64,000 nt of DNA, taken from positions 2,294,001 to 2,358,000 of the forward strand of contig NZ_CP011968.1 in assembly GCF_001077535.1 (NCBI RefSeq). The letters are read 5' to 3'. This DNA is from Clostridioides difficile ATCC 9689 = DSM 1296. Its GTDB lineage: Bacteria; Bacillota; Clostridia; Peptostreptococcales; Peptostreptococcaceae. Within the stretch, counting starts at the first letter, position 1. The number at the start of each line of letters is the position of its first letter. The notes under the pieces were generated by a model. It saw only the letters and a program-made list of their open reading frames with translations, made no database searches and was not told where the DNA came from. The translations under genes were made by a program, and so were the position numbers. Positions 18,107 through 27,505 of this stretch are shown one piece after another.

Positions 18107-19978
18107 TTAACTATCATGTTCTTCATCTATAATCATTTCAGTTTCAAGCCCTTCTAGCATTGAATCTAAACTTTCTTTTATATTTAGTATATAAATTGGT
18201 ACATACTCTTCTTCATCTATTACCTCTTCTTGCAACTTAAATGGAGGAATTAATACTTCATCAAAGTCTATATTTAAATTAGGAAAGCCTTCTACTATCT
18301 CTTCACAATTATCGTACTCTTCATTTGCTAAAGAAACGTACATATCTAGGCTCTTTTTATAATAAAGACCTGCAAGCATATACTCACACTTCTTACTTCC
18401 ATATTTAATACCTTCTTTATAATATTTCTCAGCTTCTGCGTCATCATTTAATTTTAAATAAATTTGACCTAAATTATATATTGATTCAACACAACCTTGT
18501 GCTCTAGCCTTTTCATACCAAAATTTAGAATTTACATAATCTTTATAGAACATATCATAAATTAATCCTACCATATGTTGAGCATACACATTATTTTCAT
18601 TGGCAGGTGTATCAAACATCATTTTAGACTCTTCCAATTTACCTTCTCTAAAATAAATTCTACCTAGATGTATACGAGCATTCATATGGTTTTTGCTACT
18701 TGCCATTTCAAAATACTTTCTAGCATTTTTTGTATTTCCTAAGCTCTCATATATACACCCCAATCTATAACTAGACCTCGTATCTCCATTTTCAGATGCT
18801 TTCTTATACCAACTTATGGCTTCTTCAATATTATTTAAATCTTCATAGATATTTCCTAATTTGATTTGACAAGATACATTATTTGGAATCCTCGAATAAT
18901 ACGAAATCGCTTTTTCTATATCTTGATTCTGATAATATAAATCCCCTAGATTTTCAAGGGAACTTTTGCATCCAACAGCTATAGCATCCTCATAATATTT
19001 AATAGCATTTTCATAATCTTTTTCTTCAAAATATATACCTGCCAGATTATTTTTTGCCTCTGTTATATCATCTTCAGCAGCCATTTTATAATAAGTTTTT
19101 GCCTTCTCTATCTCATTTTCTCTATTATATAAATTAGCAAGTCTATACTTAGAAAGTGTATGATTTTTTTCTATTGCTTTCTCATAATAATAAATTGCAT
19201 CTCCCAGCTCTTCTTTTCTATCATATACATATGCAAGCCTATACTCAGACTTCACATCATCTCTATCAGCACTCTTTTTATAATACTTCTCTGCATCTTC
19301 TAAATTATCATTTATTTCCATAATCATACCCAAGTTAAAGCAACCTTTCATATGACCTGACTTGTACAACTGTTTATATAAACTTACTGTTGATTTATTA
19401 TCTTTCTTTTTTCCATTTAATATTGCTAAATTATATTTTGCATCATCATCTAAAAGCACAGAACCTTTTTTATAGTATTCATACGCTTCATCATCTTTCT
19501 CCAAAAAAGTATATAATACCCCTAAATTAAAACAAGCTTTACCTAAATTCTTGTCTGCTGCTGTTTTTAACCATTTTTCACACCTTACAAAATCTTTCAT
19601 TTTAAAATGGCATACACCTAAATTATTTTGTGCTTGTAAATAACCTAAATTTGCTATCTTTTCATACCAATATATAGCATATTCATAGCCATCTAACTTA
19701 TAGTACATATTACCTAAATCAAAAGCAGCATCTTCACTTCCACTTTTATATGCCATTGAATACCACTTTTCTGCTTCTTTAAATTGTTTTTTACTTTCAT
19801 ATATATTTCCTAAAGTATATTGAGATTTTACGTAATTATCCAATGCAGCACTCTTATACAACTCTATTGCGCTTTCCATCTTACCCATCTTTTCAAGGAG
19901 GGCACCCTTAGTATGTACGACTTTCGGGTCATTAGATATATTTTTTATTTTTTTTATAGAAAATTTTGTATTTTTCAT
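18107..19978 (-). CDS. Large Sel1/TPR-repeat protein
   Basis: A 623-residue cytoplasmic protein made almost entirely of about sixteen Sel1-like TPR repeats of 34-37 residues (for example AEKYYKKSADRDDVKSEYRLA, trimmed), each with the Ala/Leu/Gly/Tyr spacing of paired helices. The last 90 residues are acidic and non-repetitive. No signal peptide or membrane segment is seen. Such solenoids scaffold protein complexes; the partner is unknown. It is monocistronic, convergent with corA. The start has only a weak ribosome-binding site (GGTAGCGAAT region). Confidence 0.85.
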   Translation of the reverse strand: MKNTKFSIKKIKNISNDPKVVHTKGALLEKMGKMESAIELYKSAALDNYVKSQYTLGNIYESKKQFKEAEKWYSMAYKSGSEDAAFDLGNMYYKLDGYEYAIYWYEKIANLGYLQAQNNLGVCHFKMKDFVRCEKWLKTAADKNLGKACFNLGVLYTFLEKDDEAYEYYKKGSVLLDDDAKYNLAILNGKKKDNKSTVSLYKQLYKSGHMKGCFNLGMIMEINDNLEDAEKYYKKSADRDDVKSEYRLAYVYDRKEELGDAIYYYEKAIEKNHTLSKYRLANLYNRENEIEKAKTYYKMAAEDDITEAKNNLAGIYFEEKDYENAIKYYEDAIAVGCKSSLENLGDLYYQNQDIEKAISYYSRIPNNVSCQIKLGNIYEDLNNIEEAISWYKKASENGDTRSSYRLGCIYESLGNTKNARKYFEMASSKNHMNARIHLGRIYFREGKLEESKMMFDTPANENNVYAQHMVGLIYDMFYKDYVNSKFWYEKARAQGCVESIYNLGQIYLKLNDDAEAEKYYKEGIKYGSKKCEYMLAGLYYKKSLDMYVSLANEEYDNCEEIVEGFPNLNIDFDEVLIPPFKLQEEVIDEEEYVPIYILNIKESLDSMLEGLETEMIIDEEHDS

Positions 19979-20167
19979 TATTCGCTACCTACCCATTTTA
20001 TAAAATATATTCTCTCAAACATTATTATACATTATAATCTACAATTAATGCTATAATATTGAATTTTTACCTTTTGTCACTATATTGTAACATTAAATTT
20101 TAAATTTTATAATCATTAGATTTTATTATGTAATTGGTATATAATGTATATATAGGGGGGACATTTT

Positions 20168-21094
20168 ATGAATTTCAGCAATATTTTTATCCAAGTTGCA
20201 GTTTTATTTATAATTATTTTAGTTGGATATTTTGTCAGAAAATTCAACTTATTAGATGAGCACTGCACATCTAAGCTTTCAACTTTGACAATGACAGTTT
20301 TTTTACCATCAATGATAATTAGCTCCATGCAAATTAACTTTGATAGTAAAATGATACAAAAAATACTATTGTTATTATTTACATCTTTGATTATGTATAT
20401 AGTTTCAATTATAATTGCATTTTTATTGAAATACATTTTAAAATGTAATGATAAAAAAGATTTGGGAATATATCAGTATATAGTTGTTTTTTCAAATGTT
20501 GCTTTTATGGGTTATCCTGTAATTGAAGCAGTTTTAGGTCATGAAGCAATATTCTATACTGCAATATTCAATTTGCCTTTTAACTTATTTTCTTTCACTT
20601 TAGGAATTTATCTTTTATCTAAAGGCAGTACAAGTAGAGGTTTTTCAATAAAATCACTTATAAGCCCTGCTACAATAGCTATTGTTATTGGACTTTTTTT
20701 ATTTGTAACAGGACTTAGGTTACCCCAATTTATAAACGAGCCACTTGAGATGTTGGGAAGTATAACTACACCAATATCCATGATTATCATTGGAAGCTTA
20801 CTTGCTAATTCTTCAGCTCTCGATTGTTTTGTCAACAAAAAATTATATATAGTCACTTTTATAAGATTATTGGTACTTCCTGTGATTGTGTATTTTATTC
20901 TAAAAGGATGGATAAATGATAAGATGATTTTAGCTATACCAGTAGTAATTTCTTCAATGCCTGCTGCTGCAAATACTGCTATAATGGCTAATCAATATGA
21001 CTCCAATATAACACTAGCTTCACAATGTGTGTTTTTTACAACACTATTTTCAGTTATATCTATACCTTTTATAAGTATTTTACTCTTATCTTGA
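20168..21094 (+). CDS. AEC-family membrane transporter
   Basis: A 308-residue protein of the auxin efflux carrier (AEC) family with about ten membrane helices, beginning with a helix followed by GYFVRKFNLLDE. The second half contains the typical PATIAIVIGLFLFV and the late MPAAANTAIMANQYD motif. Bacterial members export or import organic acids such as malate or malonate; the substrate here cannot be told. A strong GGGGGG site precedes ATG 20168. It appears to be monocistronic and is followed by a small membrane-protein gene. Confidence 0.88.
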   Translation: MNFSNIFIQVAVLFIIILVGYFVRKFNLLDEHCTSKLSTLTMTVFLPSMIISSMQINFDSKMIQKILLLLFTSLIMYIVSIIIAFLLKYILKCNDKKDLGIYQYIVVFSNVAFMGYPVIEAVLGHEAIFYTAIFNLPFNLFSFTLGIYLLSKGSTSRGFSIKSLISPATIAIVIGLFLFVTGLRLPQFINEPLEMLGSITTPISMIIIGSLLANSSALDCFVNKKLYIVTFIRLLVLPVIVYFILKGWINDKMILAIPVVISSMPAAANTAIMANQYDSNITLASQCVFFTTLFSVISIPFISILLLS

Positions 21095-21232
21095 TTTATT
21101 TTTTTATGTATTATATAATAACATATTCAATAAATTACAAATATAAACATTTTATTGTAGTATATTGATGGAATTTTTTCCTAGATATTTGTCAATAATA
21201 TCTATATGTATTATAGAATAGGAGGCTTAAAT

Positions 21233-21379
21233 ATGGATATGGATTTACTCTTTAAAATAGTATTTGCTATAGTTGCTATAGGTGTTTCTGTAAAAATCAT
21301 TAAAACTGTTGCTAGTTTAGCTTTTAAAATAGCGTTGATATTGCTAATAATTTTATTTGTATATAGAATGTTTTTGTAA
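21233..21379 (+). CDS. Small hydrophobic membrane protein (48 aa)
   Basis: A 48-codon gene with GGAGG seven bases before ATG 21233. Two hydrophobic segments (about residues 5-20 and 29-46) are separated by KIIKT, suggesting a membrane hairpin. It lies after the AEC transporter gene, separated by 138 bases with its own possible promoter, and ends at a strong terminator. I do not recognise the family; function unknown. Confidence 0.65.
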   Translation: MDMDLLFKIVFAIVAIGVSVKIIKTVASLAFKIALILLIILFVYRMFL

Positions 21380-21405
21380 ACATTTAAAAATAAGTTTTTT
21401 AACAC

Positions 21406-21476
21406 AATAGAGAAGTAAAATAGATTATCTTTAATGTAAATTTTTTATTAAAGACACTCTATTTTACTTCTCTATT
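21406..21476. terminator. Strong bidirectional terminator
   Basis: An 18-bp perfect stem (AATAGAGAAGTAAAATAG and its complement at 21459-21476) encloses a second stem TCTTTAAT/ATTAAAGA. It serves the small membrane gene and the facing acetyltransferase gene. Confidence 0.85.
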
Positions 21477-21483
21477 AGCTTCT

Positions 21484-22008
21484 TTAAATTAAATTTTTAT
21501 TATATCTTCCCATAATATAAACATCTTCAAATTTTCCATCTCTGATTACAGCATATTTTTTAGTTCCCTCTATTTCAAAACCTAGCTTTTTATATAAATT
21601 TAATCCCTTTTCATTATCCACAATTACTTCTAATCCTACTCTAGTTAACATAATCCAATTATCTGCTATATCTAAAAGTTGTTCCATAAGCTTCTTACCT
21701 ACTCCTCTTCCCTGATAATTCTCTGCAACACTTATTCCTATTTCTGCGCTATGTCTCAATCGTGGAGAAGAATTTACATGTAACCCAGCAAAACCTATTA
21801 CATCTTTTCCTCCATTATTATTAGTTTCAGCTACAAACATATAATCATTTTCTCCCAAAGAAGCTAACATAGCTTCAGTTTTATCGACTCTGTCACTCAT
21901 TAATGCCAAAGTATTTCTCATAACACTGTATGTTCTTCTAATTTCATTAAAAGCTTGTGCATCTTCTCTTCTTATAGGTCTTATTGTTATATCTATAGGC
22001 TTACTCAT
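21484..22008 (-). CDS. GNAT-family N-acetyltransferase
   Basis: A 174-residue acetyl-CoA-dependent acetyltransferase with the GNAT core: beta strand IGISVAENYQGRGVGKKL holding the Q/RxxGxG/A acetyl-CoA loop, then LEVIVDNEKGLNLYKKLGFEIEG near the end. It resembles the YhhY/PhnO-like enzymes acting on small amines or protein N-termini, but the substrate is unknown. Start chosen at ATG 22008, where GAGGGGG lies upstream; the frame extends to 22029 without a site. It is probably co-transcribed with the small gene at 22061-22285. Confidence 0.88.
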   Translation of the reverse strand: MSKPIDITIRPIRREDAQAFNEIRRTYSVMRNTLALMSDRVDKTEAMLASLGENDYMFVAETNNNGGKDVIGFAGLHVNSSPRLRHSAEIGISVAENYQGRGVGKKLMEQLLDIADNWIMLTRVGLEVIVDNEKGLNLYKKLGFEIEGTKKYAVIRDGKFEDVYIMGRYNKNLI

Positions 22009-22060
22009 ATTAGATTCCCCCTCAAACATAATCTTTATTTTTAATTAAAATTTTACATCT

Positions 22061-22285
22061 TTATTTTATACTGTTCAAATCTATGTATGCTTCTACCTGA
22101 GGTACATATATCATATTATCTTTTATATGTGTACTTCCAAATTCTTTTAATTCTGTACCTTCTTTATCCTTAGTTATTTTATATCTAATGGATTCCATAC
22201 CTTCAACTACTTCAGCATGAAAAAACATACCTTCATATTGTTTAAATCTAAAATTAAAATTGTCTTTAGTAAGTTTTATTATCAT
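22061..22285 (-). CDS. Hypothetical protein (74 aa)
   Basis: A 74-residue soluble protein, beta-rich by sequence alternation (FRFKQYEGMFFHAEVV, IRYKITKDKEGTEL), without cysteines, signal or membrane segment. An AAGGAGTAG ribosome-binding site precedes the ATG. It lies 52 bases upstream of the GNAT gene on the same strand, so a two-gene operon is likely. I do not recognise it. Confidence 0.6.
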   Translation of the reverse strand: MIIKLTKDNFNFRFKQYEGMFFHAEVVEGMESIRYKITKDKEGTELKEFGSTHIKDNMIYVPQVEAYIDLNSIK

Positions 22286-22481
22286 ATTTTTATCTACTCC
22301 TTATATAATTGATATTTTTCTTATTATTAGTTGTATATATACTGCTTATTCATATTAATATATTATAACTTATCATTTATTTAGTATAAAGTTATAAATA
22401 GATATATTTATACTTATTTTACAATCTTTCTTCAATTGATATATAATATGTTTATATAAACTAATGTATGTGAGGTGAAAT

Positions 22482-23606
22482 ATGAGCAAAAAAACAAAAT
22501 ATTTTTCTTTAATTCTCTTTCCTATTGCTTTGCTTTTAAATTTTATAGCCAGTAAAGTTCCAAATATTGTTGAAAAATATTACTCCCAATTCATAGATAA
22601 AATAATTGTACAAATATTGAGTAAAGTTTCTGGAATTTTCCCATTTTCTCTCTATGAGATTACAATGTACATAATAGTTATATCTATCTTCTTATTTTTA
22701 TGTTGTACTTTATCTACAATTTTTAATAAGAAAAAAAAATTAAACATATATTTAAAAAATTCCATTTTAAATATATTATCCATTGTATCAATAGTCTACT
22801 TTCTTTTTATAGTGCTTTGGGGAATAAACTATAATAGGATTCCACTAGAAACCACACTTATAAATAACTATAATTTAAAAAACAATACCTCTATCCAATC
22901 AAAACAATATAGTGTTAAAGAGCTTACTAAATTATATAAATTCCTTGTAATTAAAGCAAATGAAACTAGAAAACTCACATTACAAGATAAAAATGGTATT
23001 GTAAAATCTAATACAGATTATAATGGTGTCATAAATAGAGCTCAACTAGGATACGATAATATCTTGGATATATTACCTAGTGTTAGTGGTAGTTATTCTA
23101 AGCCTAAGTATATTATTTCATCAAATCTAATGTGCTATACAGGAATAACTGGTATATACTTTCCTTTTACAGGTGAGGCAAATGTAAATATAGCAATACC
23201 TGACTTATATATTCCTTGTACAGTTGAACATGAAATGGCACATCAAAGGGGATTTGCTAGTGAAGATGAGGCTAATTTTATAGCGTATCTTACTTCTATA
23301 AAACACCCCAATATTGATTTTAACTATTCTGGATATATTTTAGCTTTAAATTATACTGCTTCTGCTTTAAGTAAGGTTGATTATAATGCATATGTTGATA
23401 TTTCTGCTGGCATTTCAGATTCTGTCCGTAGAGATTTAAAAAATGAAAGTGAATTTTGGCAAAAATATGAAGGTAAAATTAATGAAATTTCTAATGAGTT
23501 TAACAATTCTTACTTAAAAGCTAATGGCGTTACTGAAGGTACTCAGAGTTATGGTAAAATGGTTGATTTATTGCTAACTTATTATGAATTATATCCATAT
23601 AACTAA
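22482..23606 (+). CDS. DUF3810 membrane protein with HExxH motif
   Basis: A 374-residue protein with three N-terminal membrane segments (about 8-25, 55-77, 95-118) and a large domain containing VEHEMAHQRGFASEDEANF, a zinc-metallopeptidase HExxH with a downstream glutamate. This layout matches DUF3810 proteins. It probably cleaves or processes envelope proteins, but no substrate is known. An AGGTG site precedes ATG 22482. It is monocistronic with a clear downstream terminator. Confidence 0.85.
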   Translation: MSKKTKYFSLILFPIALLLNFIASKVPNIVEKYYSQFIDKIIVQILSKVSGIFPFSLYEITMYIIVISIFLFLCCTLSTIFNKKKKLNIYLKNSILNILSIVSIVYFLFIVLWGINYNRIPLETTLINNYNLKNNTSIQSKQYSVKELTKLYKFLVIKANETRKLTLQDKNGIVKSNTDYNGVINRAQLGYDNILDILPSVSGSYSKPKYIISSNLMCYTGITGIYFPFTGEANVNIAIPDLYIPCTVEHEMAHQRGFASEDEANFIAYLTSIKHPNIDFNYSGYILALNYTASALSKVDYNAYVDISAGISDSVRRDLKNESEFWQKYEGKINEISNEFNNSYLKANGVTEGTQSYGKMVDLLLTYYELYPYN

Positions 23607-23635
23607 ACACTACAATTCAAAATTTTATTCATATA

Positions 23636-23658
23636 CAGCTGATATTAAATCAGCTGTT
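23636..23658 (+). terminator. Terminator after the DUF3810 gene
   Basis: ACAGCTGAT-ATTAA-ATCAGCTGT followed by TTTTCT, 30 bases after the stop codon. Confidence 0.8.
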
Positions 23659-23745
23659 TTCTATTTAAATAAATTATTTAACTTCAAGCAATCTTATATA
23701 ATTTGATAGTACTTATACTATCTGTATAACATTTCAATTCTAACT

Positions 23746-23798
23746 ATTTTAGTTAAAACATTTCTATTATCTTTTTTAATAAATGTTTTAACTAAAAT
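23746..23798. repeat. 18-bp perfect inverted repeat
   Basis: ATTTTAGTTAAAACATTT (23746-23763) pairs perfectly with 23781-23798 across a 17-nt loop. It sits in the 470-base gap between two convergent genes, between two ordinary terminators, so it is redundant as a terminator. Nothing else is evident in the gap. Confidence 0.6.
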
Positions 23799-23917
23799 TT
23801 TTAAAACATAAAACTTCCACATTATTTCACTATCTATATAAAAATCTAAAAATTCACATATAAAATTACATAACTAAAAAATCATAAATTTATAGAAAAC
23901 ATATATTCAAAATAAAA

Positions 23918-23946
23918 AAGCATGTATCAAAACTTGACACATGCTT
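23918..23946 (-). terminator. Terminator after the secreted-protein gene
   Basis: Minus strand AAGCATGTGTCAA-GTT-TTGATACATGCTT followed by six T. It lies about 130 bases past the stop of the gene at 24080-24904. Confidence 0.75.
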
Positions 23947-24079
23947 ATAATCTTATGTATATATATCATTTTGTCACAATAAAAATTTACTTGTAACACT
24001 GATATTTTTAAACAAAATAGTACTTATTTAATTAAATTAACATTAATTAAATTCGTACTCATTTTGCTATCATTAAACA

Positions 24080-24904
24080 TTACTTATAGTAATTTTCTAA
24101 TACACTATTTGAAACTTCCTTCCCTTGAAAACTTTTCAACCAATTCTCATATGCTGAGTTTTTCCATACACTACCATCATTAAATGTTACTTGTTTTACA
24201 CAAGATATAATGTACTTTACACCATGCTCTCCAGTTGATTGTTTCCATTTATCAAACAATAGAAAGGCATCATTTTGATTCTTACCTGGTGCTATTGCAT
24301 TTTGCTTTGCATATTCTTTCTCCATTTGTTTCCATTCTTTCAACCAATTTTCTACCCATGCCTTGCCTTGTTGTTTTTCAAACATACTTATTATATCCTG
24401 TGGTGGTGATTGTTGCATTTTTCTATAAGTATGTGAATATGATTTTGGAGACACAGGAGATATGCCTGTAACAATACCATAGTCTACACCAGCTGGGCTA
24501 AATCCAACACTTCCTACTTCGCCATCTGCTGCCACATTTTGAGCATCCCAATATAGCTCAAGTGGTTTTCCATTTTTATCATATGCTAAGCATGTAATTT
24601 CATAATCCATAATTGCCTTTTCACTGCTATTTGTTAAGCTTATAACATTGCTAGGCCAATGATATGGAGTATCATCATACTGTATTTTGCTATTATTTAT
24701 AAATAATGGAATATTCTCATTATAAACAAGACCTTTACTACTTTGAATATCTGATACCTTCTTTGTGACAGTACTTACCGTATTTGCTAAGTATACATTT
24801 GTTTTTTCTGAATTGGTCGTACTAAGAGAAAATGTTGTTGTCGTTCCAGTAATCAGCAAAGCAACAACTAAAATAGGTAAGCTAGATATTTTTTTATATC
24901 TCAC
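24080..24904 (-). CDS. Secreted protein of unknown function (possible DUF5780)
   Basis: A 274-residue protein with an N-terminal signal peptide (basic start MRYKKIS, hydrophobic core LPILVVALLITG, then Thr/Ser-rich). The mature part has a beta-sandwich-like region (about 50-140) with NSSEKAIMDYEITCLAYDKNGK, reminiscent of DUF5780-type domains, followed by a Trp-rich helical region (WVENWLKEWKQMEKEY). There is no LPxTG or lipobox. It is monocistronic, with an inverted repeat overlapping its promoter. The function is unknown. Confidence 0.7.
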   Translation of the reverse strand: MRYKKISSLPILVVALLITGTTTTFSLSTTNSEKTNVYLANTVSTVTKKVSDIQSSKGLVYNENIPLFINNSKIQYDDTPYHWPSNVISLTNSSEKAIMDYEITCLAYDKNGKPLELYWDAQNVAADGEVGSVGFSPAGVDYGIVTGISPVSPKSYSHTYRKMQQSPPQDIISMFEKQQGKAWVENWLKEWKQMEKEYAKQNAIAPGKNQNDAFLLFDKWKQSTGEHGVKYIISCVKQVTFNDGSVWKNSAYENWLKSFQGKEVSNSVLENYYK

Positions 24905-24991
24905 AGTTCTTCACCTCTTTTTCTATTAACTTATAATAAAACAATTTACCAAAACATTAAAATCTATGTTAACATAATTTACCAACTGTTC

Positions 24992-25030
24992 TAGTAACTA
25001 TATCCTATCATAGTTACTATCAAGTTTCAA
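24992..25030 (-). promoter_or_regulatory. Promoter of the secreted-protein gene with inverted repeat
   Basis: Minus strand -35 TTGAAA (25025-25030), 17-bp spacer, -10 TAGGAT (25002-25007). The perfect 10-bp inverted repeat TAGTAACTAT-8-ATAGTTACTA (24992-25001, 25010-25019) overlaps spacer and start site, so a dimeric regulator is likely. The remainder of 24905-25251 holds only the ispG terminator. Confidence 0.5.
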
Positions 25031-25165
25031 TACTATTGATGGAAATTTTCACTATATTAAATCTTTTTTTAATTTTATAAATTTACAATATGATTTAACT
25101 CATACATATATAGTCAAATTAGAATATAAGTTTCTTACATTTAATGAAGTTTATAAAATAAAAAA

Positions 25166-25227
25166 TGACTAGATAATTAAATACTGTAAATAAAAACTTA
25201 TTACAAAAGTATTTAAAAATCTAGTCA
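25166..25227 (-). terminator. Terminator after ispG
   Basis: TGACTAGAT and TAAATACT pair with AGTATTTA and ATCTAGTCA with a small internal mismatch. It lies 25 bases past the ispG stop. Confidence 0.7.
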
Positions 25228-25251
25228 ATTAATATATATATGAATTGTATA

Positions 25252-26307
25252 CTATAATTTTTCAATCTCTTCTAGCAACTCATCAACTAATTTGTTACCA
25301 TCAATCATTCTAACTATTTCACCCTTTTTAAATAAAAGACCTTCACCTTTACCCCCAGCAATACCTATATCTGCCTCTCTGGCTTCACCAGGTCCATTTA
25401 CAGCACAGCCCATAATTGCAACAGTGATATTTTTTTCCATACTACCAATCTTTTCTTCAACCTCATTTACAACACTAATTAAGTCTATATTACATCTACC
25501 ACATGTAGGGCATGATATAACTTTAATCTTATCATTTAAAAGTCCCAAACTTCTTAAAATCTGTTTACCAACAATAACCTCTTCAACAGGGTCGCCTGTT
25601 AAAGATATTCTAACAGTATCTCCAATTCCTTTAAGAAGAAGTGCTCCTACCCCTATAGAAGACTTTATTGTTCCTTTGTGAACACTTCCAGATTCTGTAA
25701 TTCCAATATGAAGAGGATAATCAACTTTTTTTGATATTAATTCATATGCATCAACAGTTTTATAAATATCGGATGATTTTAGAGATATAACTATATTATG
25801 AAAATCTAAGTCTTCAAGAATCTTAATATGTCCCATTGCACTTTCAACTAATGCTTCAGCAGTTGCAGAGCCATACTTTTTTAAAAGTTCTTTCTCTAAA
25901 GAACCTCCATTAACTCCAATTCTAATTTTTAAATTTCTTTCCTTGCATTTCTCAACTACCATCTTAACTCTCTCTATACTTCCAATATTACCAGGATTTA
26001 TTCTTATTCCATCCACACCTTGTTCTATAGCTTCAAGGGCTAGCTTATAATCGAAATGTATATCTGCAATAATTGGTATATTTACACTAGACTTTATCTT
26101 TGCTATATTTTTAGCAGCTTTAATATCAGGAACAGCAACTCTAACTATATCACAACCAGCTTCCTCTAATCTCTTTATTTGAGCTATTGTAGCATCTGCA
26201 TCTCTTGTATCAGTATTTGTCATAGATTGTATACTTATAGGATTTTCTCCTCCTATTTTTACAGTTCCTACACTTACTTCTCTCGTCTTTCTTCTCTCGT
26301 AACTCAT
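25252..26307 (-). CDS. ispG: 4-hydroxy-3-methylbut-2-enyl diphosphate synthase
   Basis: A 351-residue [4Fe-4S] enzyme of the MEP isoprenoid pathway that converts MEcPP to HMBPP. The N-terminal TIM barrel begins with [17 protein letters not shown]-type sequence. The C-terminal cluster cysteines are in CPTCGRC and the later [10 protein letters not shown]. Length is normal for bacterial enzymes. It follows rseP after 180 bases with a hairpin in between, so it may be partly or separately transcribed. It would use reduced ferredoxin or flavodoxin as electron donor. Confidence 0.97.
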   Translation of the reverse strand: MSYERRKTREVSVGTVKIGGENPISIQSMTNTDTRDADATIAQIKRLEEAGCDIVRVAVPDIKAAKNIAKIKSSVNIPIIADIHFDYKLALEAIEQGVDGIRINPGNIGSIERVKMVVEKCKERNLKIRIGVNGGSLEKELLKKYGSATAEALVESAMGHIKILEDLDFHNIVISLKSSDIYKTVDAYELISKKVDYPLHIGITESGSVHKGTIKSSIGVGALLLKGIGDTVRISLTGDPVEEVIVGKQILRSLGLLNDKIKVISCPTCGRCNIDLISVVNEVEEKIGSMEKNITVAIMGCAVNGPGEAREADIGIAGGKGEGLLFKKGEIVRMIDGNKLVDELLEEIEKL

Positions 26308-26390
26308 ATTCCACCTCTATATATTATTTTATATTGAATCTCTTTAAATATTAAAATATTATAACCTACATGTATATTATAAATTAAAAA

Positions 26391-26459
26391 GCTATCTAGT
26401 TAAATAAGAATAAATTTCATATATAAAAATTAATTTATTCTTATTTAAAACTACATAGC
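26391..26459 (-). terminator. Hairpin between rseP and ispG
   Basis: A long imperfect stem (GCTAT..AGT..AAATAAGAATAAATT with its complement) followed on the minus strand by a T-rich stretch. It may end or attenuate transcription coming from rseP. Confidence 0.6.
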
Positions 26460-26488
26460 CTATTTTCTTAAAATCTCTAAAAACTAAA

Positions 26489-27493
26489 TCATTGAAATAA
26501 TCTTAGTATATCTTTATATGTGATAAAAAGCATAAATAACATTAAAGCTCCAAAACCAACAACATTTATCATGCCTTCTTTATTTGGGTCGAGTTTTTTA
26601 CCACCTCTAACAGCTTCTAGTAACAGCATAAGTATTCTCCATCCATCAAGTGCTGGTATTGGTAATAGATTTACTATACCTAAATTTAAGCTTATGACAG
26701 CTGCTAAATACACTACATTTATGATGCCTGTACGAGCAGCATCTGATACCATACCAATAACACCTACTGGTCCTGCTACAGCATTGCCAATCCCTCCTGG
26801 TACACGTCCTGTAATCATTTGACCTAGAAATGTTAGCATCTGTTTTGTCATATCTACAGTAGTTTTACATGCATTTACTATTGACCCCAAAAAGTCTTTT
26901 TCTCTTTGTGGTTGAATCCCTATTTCATACTTTCCATTGTTATTTTTAGGTGTTACATTTACAACTTTATCACTTCCATCTCTAGTTATACTAAGTTTTA
27001 ATTCTCCACCAGAAGAAGTATTTATTATATTTGCAACTTCATCCCAAGTCTTAACAGAATTACCATTAATTTTATTTATCTTATCTCCTACTTGAAGCCC
27101 TACAGCCTGTGCAGGAGTATCTGGCATTATCTTTCCTAATTTAGTCGTTGGAGAACCTATATACAAAAATACTGGAACTAAAAGTATTGCTGCTAATATT
27201 ATATTGAATATTGGTCCTGCTACAATAGTACTAAATCTTTGTAATATAGACTTGTTTCCAAAAGAATTTGGACTTATTTGTTCTTCATCTTCACCTTCCA
27301 TGCTGACATATCCACCAATTGGAAGTGCTCTTATAGAATACTCTGTATCTTTTTTTACACTATATATCTTAGGCCCCATACCTATAGAAAACTCATTTAC
27401 TTTGATACCACTTCTTTTTGCAAATATAAAATGTCCTAACTCATGTATTAATACAATTATACTAAATAGTATTAATGCGGCTATTATAGTCAT
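26489..27493 (-). CDS. rseP: Site-2 zinc metalloprotease RseP
   Basis: A 334-residue intramembrane protease that cuts anti-sigma factors and leftover signal peptides. The zinc motif HELGHF is at residues 17-22 in the first membrane helix; a PDZ domain (about 120-190, VGLQVGDKINKINGN) follows, then the LDG motif (NLLPIPALDGWRI) in a later helix. The length is usual for Gram-positive RseP/RasP with one PDZ domain. It begins 12 bases after the dxr stop, in the same operon. Confidence 0.95.
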   Translation of the reverse strand: MTIIAALILFSIIVLIHELGHFIFAKRSGIKVNEFSIGMGPKIYSVKKDTEYSIRALPIGGYVSMEGEDEEQISPNSFGNKSILQRFSTIVAGPIFNIILAAILLVPVFLYIGSPTTKLGKIMPDTPAQAVGLQVGDKINKINGNSVKTWDEVANIINTSSGGELKLSITRDGSDKVVNVTPKNNNGKYEIGIQPQREKDFLGSIVNACKTTVDMTKQMLTFLGQMITGRVPGGIGNAVAGPVGVIGMVSDAARTGIINVVYLAAVISLNLGIVNLLPIPALDGWRILMLLLEAVRGGKKLDPNKEGMINVVGFGALMLFMLFITYKDILRLFQ

Positions 27494-27505
27494 AAATTCA
27501 CCTTC

